The translations under genes and the position numbers were made by a program. This document shows, piece after piece, positions 22,251 to 32,460 of a DNA stretch of 64,000 nt. The notes under the pieces were generated by a model. The model was not told the DNA's origin. It worked only from the letters and a program-made list of their open reading frames with translations, and ran no database searches. Numbering within the stretch: position 1 is the stretch's first letter; every line of letters starts with the position of its first letter. The DNA comes from Gnetum montanum (taxonomy: Eukaryota; Streptophyta; Gnetopsida; Gnetales; Gnetaceae): assembly GCA_015680685.1 (NCBI GenBank), contig MNCI01026620.1, positions 89,643 through 153,642 on the forward strand, read 5' to 3'.

Positions 22251-24294
22251 TTGAGCAAGAGCCGGTAGACAAGCTTTCAGGCCAAAACATCTTCCACATA
22301 AATTTAAATTACCAGGAAACGACCATCTTGTCAATCTTAGCTTCTTCGAGGAAGAACTGTGCAGACAGGGGACTACTCCATCAAAGTTGTTATAGGAAAA
22401 GTTCAAAAAATAGAGATTGGAATGATTGAATAGGGACGCAGGCACAGGTGGGCTAAAGTTGTTACCAGACAGATCTATGCTTTCAAGCTGGGTGATTTTA
22501 TTCCCAATTGAATTGGAAATGTTACCGCTGAAATGATTAAAACTGAGATTGATTTGACGGGCATCCATCCTGCTATCCATGTAAGATGCAATGTTTCCAG
22601 AAAGATTGTTGCTTGAAAGATTTATATATTGTGCCATCTGTAATCCTGCTATTCCCAGAGGTACTGCTCCTGTCAGGCTATTTGCTGACAAATCAAAATG
22701 AAATACAATGGTTTTGAGACCAGCAACCTCTGCTGGAATTGGCCCAGGCAGATTGATTGTTTGTTGATAGTACAAGGTCTTCAAGAACAGGGCAGTCTCC
22801 TATCTCTGAAGGAATTTTTCCTGACAGCAGATTCCTACCAAGGTGCAGCTTCCGCAGATTGACAAGTTTTCTAATATCGGCAGGAATGGAACCAGAGAAC
22901 ATGTTATTTGAGAGAAGGAGATAGCCAAGTGACTTGTTCAAGAGAGATATCTCTGTGGGAAGGTGGCCCTGTAGCTTGTTTCCCTGGAGATAAATGCTTT
23001 GCAGTGACTTCACATTTGCAATTTGAGGTGGAATGGCACCGCTGAATAAGTTGTTGTCCAGAATAAGCTGTAGAAGAGCTGAAAAGTTTCCTACACTGGG
23101 CCGTATGTCGCCAGAGATATAATTGTTAGATAAGTTTCAAACCTGAAGTTTAAAACCTGAAGGTTGTGATGTATTTTTAATTTAATTAATTGAGAGGAAT
23201 TGGATAGAGTTAGGAGGATTGGAATAGGCTGGGTGGGCGTGCTCACTCCACTGGTGAAGTAATTGTAGCTGAGATTGAAATACATGAGTTGAGTCCAGCT
23301 TGTTGCCAACCATGACGGTGGTGTTCCCGACAATCTGTTATGGGACAACTGGAGGTTTTGGAGTTGGGTGAGATTGTGCCATGAGTGTGGGATGTTGCCG
23401 GTGAATCCGTTTTCAAATAAAGTCAAAGCCTGTAGTTTGGTAAAGCAAATTGTTGGTACTAAAAGCAAAGACCTTAAGAGCCGTGAGGTTGCTTAAACAG
23501 TGCGGAATGGTTCCACTCAGATTGTTTTGGTCAAGAAAAATTTCAGTGAGATGGTAGAGACTGGCAAGTGCACAAGGAATGAAACCCTTCAAATGATTGT
23601 CAGCAAGAGCAAGAAATTGCAAGAAAGAAAGGTTGCCCAGTTGAACAGGAATGACGCCTTGAATGTTGTTAGAACCAAGGTCAAGTAATTCAAGTTTGTG
23701 GAGTGCTCCCAGCCATGAAGGGATTTGTCCATTCAACTTATTTTGGTAAACATTCAAGTTCTTGAGGTTTTGAAGTGTTGCAAATGACTGGGGAATGTCA
23801 CCAACCAAGGAATTTGTGCAGAGAGCAAGAAATTGCAACCAAGAAAGGTTTCCTATCTTATAAGGAATCCCACCTTCAAATTCATTTTCACATAGATCTA
23901 AGATTTTAAGCCTATGCAAAGTGCCAAGGGATGATGGGATCGTACCAGAGAAAGTGTTGTTGTAAATATTCAGGCGATGTAGGAATGATACGTTGGAGAG
24001 GTGGGAAGACAGGGATCCACACAACGTGGCATTTTCCAGAACAATTTCGACAATTCGACCATGATGTTTGGTGGAGCAGCTGATTCCAGTCCAATTGCAT
24101 GCGTTGGCATCATGATCATTTCAATCGTGGAGAAGAGAGAGCAGATCGCTGGTGATGCACTTCTTGAATTGAATGAGAGCTCTCACATGATTCAAAGCTC
24201 CGTCATGATTCAAAGCAACAAAGAAAAAGGAGGAGCACAAACAAAGCAGAAGCAGCAGAAGGCCAAAAGGAAGAGCAGCAGAGGAGGAGGCCAT

Positions 24295-26205
24295 TGTGAT
24301 GCCGCTGCAGAGGTATGGCAAGGCAGGAAGGTGTAATAATACATAATTGCTACTTATGTTGAGCTCAATTAAAACTTGTCTGCCCATGTTTAGTCATTTG
24401 ACTCGACATTGATTTTTCAAAATAAATTTTTGAGCATTAGTTAAATAACGTATTAACATGAAGTTTTTCTGCTTAATTTTTTTGGACTTCTGTTCCCGCG
24501 TAATTCTCATTTTGTTTTTAGAGTGGCATTCCTATAATCTTCCCACGTTTGGTGACTTTTTTGGACATTTAGGGGCTCTAATGTCGTGTTGCAGGGGATT
24601 GCGTATGAAAAGGGATCAACACAACGCGTTTTGGTGAAGTATATGCCATCATCCTACGGTGCAGAGTCAAGTCAAGAAAATCATTTAACGCGCTCCTCCC
24701 TGAGGTGATTTGTCATCAATTTTCTTTATACTTCACCATCAATGAATGCTGACATTGATGCAGTGTTGGCCGAGAATCTGATTTTCCGCATTTCTGTAAA
24801 AAGTGGTCCGCCCAACGCGTTTTCCCTTAATTTTCTAACCATAATTGACCGAGAAGAAGCTTGACCAGGGAAAGTATATGCTCCTCTACTCAAAGCATTT
24901 GCCACGAGTCCAGTCCGTCCCATTCCAATGAATTATTTACCCATTTGATCCTCATGGATGGGTTAGCACAAAGGTATTATTGTTCCACAAATTTTCACAA
25001 TTTTAGACATTTTCCAAATCCAACGTGACCTTGTGTTCAAACCCTCTACATAGTCTATGCTTACATAATCTATTGTAGCATAATTTGTATAATGGATATA
25101 ATAGTCTTTCTTTAAACTTTTTTACTTTTTGAGAAACTTGGTGCCTTGTGAGTGGCAAAACTAGGTAAAATTATAGTTCTATACTACCAAAAACTAATTT
25201 ACAATTAGTATTAAATTTGCTCTATATAAATTTTAATATCATGTTAATGAAAATGTAAATGGATTATGTAAATATTTTATTATGATTATATATTTTAAAA
25301 GCTAATAATATAATACTTCAAAGTAAAATGGTTCCATACATCATTAATTCTATTTTTATTTAGAAGAAATTGCAAAAAATGGACTATGTTGAATGGGTGT
25401 ATGTATGTAGATTTAGTTTTTGGGTACTGTTGACTCAAAGTATATCCTATGCATTGTCTATGACATTGTTTTGTAAAATTTATCATTTTCTATTACAAAA
25501 TTTAATTTTTAAATGTTTCTAAATGTGGCTAAAGAGGTCTTACAAGCCAAAGAAAATTTCTTAGCAATTGGAATTCCCAAATATAGAATTAAGAGAGTAT
25601 ATATATATATATATATATATAATCAATTAAAACCCATTGAAATTGATGAAATGGGAACAACTTCGAGAATGGACATTAAGATATTCTTGGTTTTTATACC
25701 AAAACTTATCGAAGTGGGTCCTACTCAAGCAAGTTCTATTGTTATGTCCCTAAATAATTGACTATCAAGGAATCCATTTGCATCTTAAATGATTTAATGA
25801 GGATACATTATTTTCAATAATTTCTTATCAGCTTCTTCCTTTTGGGTACTTGAGACATGGCATATGATGAGGTAAACATAGAGCAAGTGAAATGAGAGCA
25901 TGGAAAAGAAATAAAAGTGATAGAACCTCTCTCCTCTTAAACATAGGACATATTACCCTATGAAATCACAAGATAATTTTTATGCATAGCACCTTTACCC
26001 TTTTCATAGGTCTAAGATCAAGTTGTACCTCTTACTAATGCTACCTCATTACATCCACCTAATTCCACCTCTATAAAGTCAATCATCATTAAAACAAACT
26101 TTTTCACTTGTTTTTCAAATAACACAATAAAATTGATGGTTACTTTAAGTCATATGTTAGAGGTTTGGATATCAAATCAGTTGACACCAAGGTCTATTAG
26201 CTTCT
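24295..26205. other. upstream DNA of receptor-kinase copy 1 (duplicated)
   Basis: Matches 47234-49195 along nearly its whole length, including the 'gtggtccgcccaacgcg' block, an AT microsatellite (25597-25622) and the block 'ttgacaccaaggtctatt' just before the LTR. In copy 2 that last block continues as an integrase tail. The small ORFs here are not conserved as proteins. Confidence 0.7.
25597..25622. repeat. AT microsatellite
   Basis: About a dozen AT dinucleotides; a shorter array is at the matching place in copy 2 (about 48629-48646). Confidence 0.9.
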
Positions 26206-28024
26206 TGATGAGTGGCAAGGTACCCCTACACTCAACCATACGAATACGAGCATTACACATGTGATTCGGTCGAACTCCATAGACTAAGTGCCTACACACC
26301 TTATGGAACACCTATGGTTAATCAGTCGCTATCTTCCCAAGCTCACTTATATGTGTCACAGTTGTATGGTTAAGTGAGCTTGAGGTATATGATTTTCATA
26401 TCTTTTATGTTTTTATTGCCTATGCTAAGAGGGGAAAGGGTGAAGAGACTAAGTAACTAACTTTAACTAACTAATCCTTAATTATCCTAGCATCAGTATC
26501 CATTCCCACTTGCCAAATCACACCCTGAACCAATGCAACGCTATTGGGATTACCAAACACTATTCGTTACTAGGATTACTAAGCATAATGCACATACTCG
26601 AAGCGGTCGTACTGAATGCACTTAACTATGAGAGATGAGGGTTGAAAGAGATTAAGTCCTTAAGAAAGCATTTAAATAATTAACAATAATTAAAGTCCTA
26701 TTTAGCTTAGTCCATGCACTGCAAGGTTTATCCAAAAGTTCATCTTTATTATCATACACAATTGTGTGCTCAGGTACAGAATTGCTCGAATAAAGATTCG
26801 TTCCTACTACGGGCACATGGAAACTATTCTAACTCTAGAATGGAAAAATGACAAGAGTTTGGCTAAGGTCTAGATCTAGATGGAGAAACAAGGGATGGCT
26901 GCCTCTTATTTATAGAACTGGTGTCATGCTGCAATATTGTGTATGCAATATTGCAGTTAACGATGCAATATCGCGGCCCATGCGATATCGTGTCCCATCA
27001 TACCCCCATGACTAAGTAAAAACTCGTCCTCGAGTTCCTTATAAAATATTGGGAAGGTATGGGATTATTGACTTGAATGAAACTAATGGTGAATGGGATG
27101 ACATGTGAATGGATCATCATTACAAAACATGACAAAACTGGTGTTCACGACAACAAGAGTGAATACTTTATACATTTGACATCAGGCCTTATTTGTAAGC
27201 TGAGAGAGAAGAGGTCAACTGCTGCCAATGCCAAGATTGCACCTTTTGTTGTCCATCTATAAGCGCGCCATCAATCTTGTTCCTTGCATAACTGCTTCAG
27301 CACTGATCCATTCCAAGTGTTTCCTCCAGGTCTAATTCATGGTTGTATGATTGCCATCTACACACACAACACAATCGCATGTTAGCAAGGGTAAATGAAT
27401 CACAATGTAGTTAATACCTTGCCTCGGTGTAAGGTCCATTGTTGCGATATGGATGATGCGGATCTAGAGATATAATATTTGTTACTACTTGAGGTGTAGG
27501 GGTTAGGAGAAAATTGAAAAAATTGGACTAGGACCCCCATGACTAATCGCGAACCTCCAGTAGCAAGAGAATGGAATATGAAAGATGAAGAAAAAGAGAC
27601 AACTACAATGTCGATAAAATGGATGTCAAAGATGGAGATGAACAAAATAATTGGTGATTGCAGCAATGTTTAAAGGAAAGAAATTAATAGATGCACCAAA
27701 TAGGAATGTTAGTGGGTCCTCCCCAAAGCAGGCTCATGCCCTTAATGCCCTAACAATTCCACATTCAAAGAGTCCGTAGGCTCTAGGAATGTCATTTGGA
27801 GACAAGAGTTAAAGTCTTAACCACAAGAATTTACTAGAAAGAAAACAATGCATCTACCAAGATGTGAACTACTGATACAACCAACAATGAGGTGATAAAT
27901 AGGGAAAGAAGAATGGAAAGAAGAGAATGGAATGGAATCTCAAGAACAAGGTGATGTATAGCCCCTTGTGTATTTAATGATTAATGTAACTTAGTAAATC
28001 TCATTCCAAATTCGGCCTCAAAGA
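26206..28024 (-). mobile_element. A3: truncated A-family element (3' LTR and 3' region)
   Basis: 26206-27000 is a 795-bp LTR on the minus strand (ends TGATGAGTGG and TCCCATCA on the plus strand). It is followed by the polypurine tract 'tacccccat' and a reverse copy of A1 18859 back to about 17760. The 3' ORF region (27357-27190) starts ATGGCAATC after TGTGTGTAG but has an early stop and a 1-nt shift. The gag, protease and 5' LTR are gone; the break is near 28024. It sits where copy 2 keeps the integrase tail. Confidence 0.8.
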
Positions 28025-28029
28025 AACCA

Positions 28030-29237
28030 CATTCAATAATTATTCTTAGGCTTTTTAATGTTTATTCTCTAGTTTTATTATTGAATGGTGATTTCTTCAT
28101 GTGGCTTGTTAGTCTCATGATGGAGGGTCCAAGATGATGCAATGTAATGTCACTAGTAACTGATTGGACTTGGTTTAAAACCCTAATAGACAAGTATGAT
28201 GGTCATTATAATCATGTATAACATGCAAAACCTACTATGACCATGGCAAGATACCTCATATCCTAATTTGCTAATCCTTCTTATTCCATTTCACCTCACT
28301 AACATGTTACAATTATCAATTGTATAGTCCTATATAGCATAGTGTAGGATTTTAACCACTGTGCTGATGCATGTTGGGACAAGAACATGATTCACATTTA
28401 AATTCTAGGATTTCCATGAATACTTGTAGAAGTGATTATACAAGGGCATTATGGACATGAGTCTACTTTATGGAGGACCCACTTGTATAACTATTGGGAA
28501 TCATGATTAATAACAAATCTCACACCCTTTAGAGCATTATGATTAACTTCATCAACCTTATGCATCATTATGGAACACACTTCTCCTCACTTTTTGTTTA
28601 ATTTAGAATTGAATTTTCTTTATTTTCTCCTAAAACCTCTCATTTATTATCAACTTTGAGATAACAAGATTCATCTTTTAAGATTTCAACTATTTCAAGC
28701 ATCAATGGAATTTACACTTTGGCCTAGCAACCCCTAAGAAGTTATGGGACCCATTAGATGCATAAAAATGACAAACTTTTATGCTAAAATGCTAAGTAAA
28801 ATGCATATCACATACACTATAGTCCTTGTGATATCACAACAAAAATAATAAATACTCAACACCCCTTCTCATTTCTCTCACAATTTGCTCAAAATGCAAA
28901 AGGTGTTCTTTTCATTTTCAAGTTCCAAAGCCTTCCTAGTATCATAACTTGATATCCAAGTGCTCATTTGACTCTGTTTAAAAAACCTATGAGCTCTTAG
29001 AATTAAGCTCTTCATCATGGAAGCCACAAAGACATGAGCTAAAAAATTTTCTAATTCCTTTCTTGAAAGTTTTAGATAACCTTAAAATAAATAATAAAAT
29101 GATCTTTTAGTTGCTTTAGGGTCCTAGAAATATAAAACTCACAATCACCTTACATCATAAATGCCATATTTTTCAAAAATTTAGTCCAACCAAGGGATTG
29201 ATAAGGGTTTAGATCATCATAAATAAATCTTAAAAAC
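28030..29237 (+). mobile_element. decayed element debris C1 (duplicated)
   Basis: Matches 57097-58299. The block 'gacatgagtctactttatgg' near 28452 aligns with the A-family 3' region on the plus strand. Further on are a GTGATATCAC palindrome, a TATA-like site and a leader that align with the internal promoter and leader of B1 (3428-3660). So this is the 3' region and 3'-ORF promoter of an old plus-strand element; the ORF is absent, ending at the solo LTR. Confidence 0.55.
28828..28853 (+). promoter_or_regulatory. internal promoter module in C1
   Basis: Perfect palindrome GTGATATCAC (28828-28837), then AATAAATA (28846-28853), then a leader starting 'caacacccctt'. The same is found at 57891-57900 in the duplicate. 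Confidence 0.45.
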
Positions 29238-29777
29238 TGATGAGCAATGAGGTATGCCTATGCCCAACTATACGAATCACAAGCGCTCACACACGATCAT
29301 GTCGAATTCTATAAATGGGACTAGTTGTGGCATTTGGATCACTATGCCTTGATCGCAGTTCGTTGTCTTCCCACTTGGACTAGTGGTAACTTTGTCACGT
29401 ATGGTTTAGTCTAGAGTGAGGCATATGGTTTTTATTATTGTTTTATTATTCTACGATTAACAATAGGTTGAAACTCAATTTATAATCAATTCAACTAATC
29501 TAATTGCTAATTAATAATCAACTACCTTAACATAAATGGAATAAAACTACAGGAATTTGGCTACTCTATTGACAAAACTATCAAAAACTACTGAAAACTA
29601 TTGAAACTAATGCCCAAACTGTGTGTCCAAGTGCTATATTTATAGGCCAGTGTATACCCTGTGACATCGGATACCTAACATCACATCTTGGATTGGATGT
29701 TGAATACCCGACGTCACATCTTGACCTCAATGTCAGGTATCCAATGTTGAAGTTGTTGACAAAAACGTGTTTCATCA
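29238..29777 (-). mobile_element. solo LTR (540 bp), copy 1
   Basis: TGATGAGCAATG to TTTCATCA on the plus strand, flanked by aaaac (29233-29237) and agaac (29778-29782). The same LTR with perfect aaaac duplications is at 58300-58844 in the duplicate. It contains repeats of a 'gacgtcacatcttg' type motif in U3 and a TATA-like 'tatatttatag' (read on plus) near 29633. Confidence 0.85.
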
Positions 29778-29782
29778 AGAAC

Positions 29783-29967
29783 TAATAATTACCCCTTGGG
29801 TAATTAAAGATGGCATCAAAATGTGTTCCTAATGTAAATAAACCTTTATAAAAAAGACAGAAGATGCCAGCGAATGGCTGTGCACAAGGATGGGACTAGT
29901 TGTAGTAATATTAGGCTTGGGGACAAGGATAAGAAGAGTAGTAGATACACTTAGTGCACTATCCAAT
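29783..29967. other. unique flank of the duplication, copy 1
   Basis: Matches 58850-59035; interrupted by element D after 'atacttc' and resuming at 37362. No gene seen. Confidence 0.7.
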
Positions 29968-29972
29968 ACTTC

Positions 29973-31376
29973 TATTGATGTATAAATTTTGGACACGCGA
30001 ACACCTATGAAAACTCATTTTAGGAAACTATAGCGTAGGGCGCCTCCCGTATGGGTACGGAAACCTGGGAATAGTCTCAGCTGGAAAGGGCCATGTGACA
30101 AAAACAACAATAATAATATTTAAAACAAAATATTAAAAAATTTAAATTTAATAAGAATATTGAAAATTTAAATAATTTGGGCAATTTAAAAGAGTACAAT
30201 AAATAATTAAAAATAAAATGCAAATAATAATATTGAAAACTGTAAAAGTTGTCTGCCACTGCGGTTGCTTTTGCACTTGGAGATGGCAGAAAGAAAAATC
30301 TGTTTGAAAGCAAATAAATAAAGAACAAAATGATGTTAATGCTATACCTATTGCCTATGCATGCAATCACCAACTGGGCATGCACCTCCAAAGAGGCCTT
30401 GCCTAAGTTGTTGTCTGCTACTATCTCCGGTCACCCTTGTTGCAACTATGACTGTCACTGTGATGCATCGCTCGGTTGGCAACGTTGTGTATTGTTTGTG
30501 GTTGATAAGAAGCCTACGTTGTTGCTCATCCAGCCTACAGGAGAGAGAGAGAGATTTGCTACTCATCCAACCTACAAGAGAGAGAGCCCCGTCTGGCCTA
30601 TAGAAGAGAGAGCAAGATCTGCTACCTACCGACAGAAGAGAGAAGATTGCCGAAAAGCCCCTCCACTGTCGGTGTTTCTGGCACCAATTGTTGGAGTACG
30701 TGGCATATAGAAAAGCTATCGGAAGGCACTGCTAGAGCGAGTAAAGGCCCTGATCGGTGCCCCACCCTGCTGGCCACAGAATAGAAAATGGCCATTGCTA
30801 ACTCTAGCTTCACGCCCCTCTTTGGCTTTAGCAGGCTCTATTGTAAATAGCGGCCTACGAGAGAAACCCTAATCCTAAACCGTCATTCACCATCCACCTA
30901 TTGCATCACTGTTACAAATGTTTTAAAAAACGTTTGTAAATATGTAATTCTTTTAAAAAAATATGAAAATCAATTCATTAGACTTGCACAAATTATGTAG
31001 TCATTAGCATGTTTTATAATTTAAAGATATGCTATATTGTTGGCATTTTTCAGGTGGCTTATGTTTTTTCTTGATTTTATTTCTTTTCTTTTCTAAATGG
31101 AATTTCTTTATATCACTTTCTCTCTTCAAGGGACAATTGGTACCAACAGCATGATTATTGATAGGTTACATTGAGGTCATCATTTAGAGGTCTGTGCAAA
31201 GCATGTGGCGCACTATTTATCATGTGCTAGTGTAGTGCTTGCTCATTTAGCAATTGAAATTCATAATTTTTATTTTATTTTATTGATGTGTGGTTGAGGA
31301 CCCTTTGTGTATATTTTTCTTTTTACATAAAACCAGTATAGCATTTGTTGAATTCCTATGAATTTGATTTGTGCAT
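29973..31376 (-). repeat. element D 3' LTR (incomplete, runs into gap)
   Basis: Matches the right LTR to 'gatttgtgcat' at 31376, where the N run begins; about 82 more bases are expected. It lacks a stretch of about 90 bp present at 36145-36237 of the right LTR. Confidence 0.85.
30525..30650. repeat. GA-rich tandem repeats in the D LTR
   Basis: Three imperfect units of about 40 bp, each with a GAGAGA run and a 'tcatc.a.cct' segment. The other LTR has the same array at 36420-36545. Confidence 0.7.
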
Positions 31377-31597
31377 NNNNNNNNNNNNNNNNNNNNNNNN
31401 NNNNNNNNNNNNNNNNNNNNNNNNNNNNNNNNNNNNNNNNNNNNNNNNNNNNNNNNNNNNNNNNNNNNNNNNNNNNNNNNNNNNNNNNNNNNNNNNNNNN
31501 NNNNNNNNNNNNNNNNNNNNNNNNNNNNNNNNNNNNNNNNNNNNNNNNNNNNNNNNNNNNNNNNNNNNNNNNNNNNNNNNNNNNNNNNNNNNNNNNN
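31377..31597. other. assembly gap (221 N)
   Basis: Covers the inner end of the D 3' LTR and the polypurine tract. Open frames drawn through it are artefacts. Confidence 0.95.
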
Positions 31598-32460
31598 CAC
31601 AACTTTCAAATTTTTCCTTGGTTTTTTTTGGAAACTTAAATTTAAAAGGGGAAACAGAGGTTAGGGTGAAGATTGCTATCGGACCCCATCACGCTCCAGA
31701 ACTTATTACACTACCAATGAACATGGTCCTCATTTTTTGTTTTGTTTTTTCTTCTTAAGGAAACTTTGCTCATGGTGTACTTCATTCTTGATGTAGGAAT
31801 TCCAACATGAGTCTAGCTGATTAGCTACACTACCAAAGAGCATGGTCTTTTTGGAAACTTTGCCTATGGTGCAGTTCAACCCTCATGTATGTGCCTTTGA
31901 TTGGTGGCATCATAATAGGTCTTCTGGGTAGCTAAGGGTTCTTAAGTAAAAATGAACACACTTCACCCCATTGTTCATAGGATAGCCATGGATCATCATA
32001 CCTAAGGACTTCGGCTTATAAGAGGAAAGGATAGAATTTTCCAAGGTCACCTAGTAATTATGACTAACCACTCTCCAACATCACATATCCTACACTCACA
32101 TGACCATGATGATAACATAATAAGTTTGTATAAATCTAATGCTCCATAATCTAACATAACAAATAAATTGAAACCTTGGAATCAATTGGAAAGAGTTATA
32201 GTATTTAAAAAATATAAAGTGGATTTTATAGCATTATATTATAGTAATGGTAAATTATATTATACCTACATTATTTTTCAATTGTGTTAAGATGACCCAA
32301 TATCTAGTAACTCAAAAATGACAAATGATTATTAAAATCATATGAAGAACACAATAATCAAAACATATGCTAAGAAAGAAATGATGAAAATGCAAGCAAA
32401 ATATGGAAACACAACAATATACATATGAAATGCAAAGAAAAAGGGGAAGAAAACATGCAA
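31598..32460. other. element D region between gap and ORF
   Basis: 3' untranslated part of element D (minus strand). A 'aaagagcatggtctttttgg' type block recurs imperfectly near 31715 and 31835. No ORF seen. Confidence 0.5.

Larger units (their letters stand above)
20903..24294 (-). pseudogene. LRR receptor kinase, FLS2/EFR-like (copy 1, broken)
   Basis: Start ATG at 24294 gives MASSSAALPFG and a hydrophobic signal peptide. Then: LRR N-cap (ALIQFKKCITSD, CNWTGISC); many plant extracellular LRRs (such as LSGTIPHCLSNLTAL); membrane segment (IVLGILGGLSLLVVAAISFIF, about 22100-22165); kinase with GEGSHGKVYRG, VAVK, catalytic loop HCDIKLENVLL, DFG and APE split by an intron. The catalytic loop has Cys before Asp, so this is a non-RD kinase of the type found in pattern-recognition receptors. 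Breaks: TGG to TGA at 24121-24123; frame changes near 23440, 23130 and 22755; a 46-bp tandem duplication at 22166-22250; loss of one base near 21872. It would have been a plasma-membrane immune receptor; it cannot be made now. Confidence 0.9.

Noticed and set aside
24726-24923. minus-strand ORF upstream of the kinase with a partner at 47593-47835
   Set aside because: The shared part follows from the DNA duplication; the frames differ at both ends and no domain is seen.
31270-31758. ORFs of about 95-135 codons on both strands
   Set aside because: They run through the N gap; their coding content is undefined.
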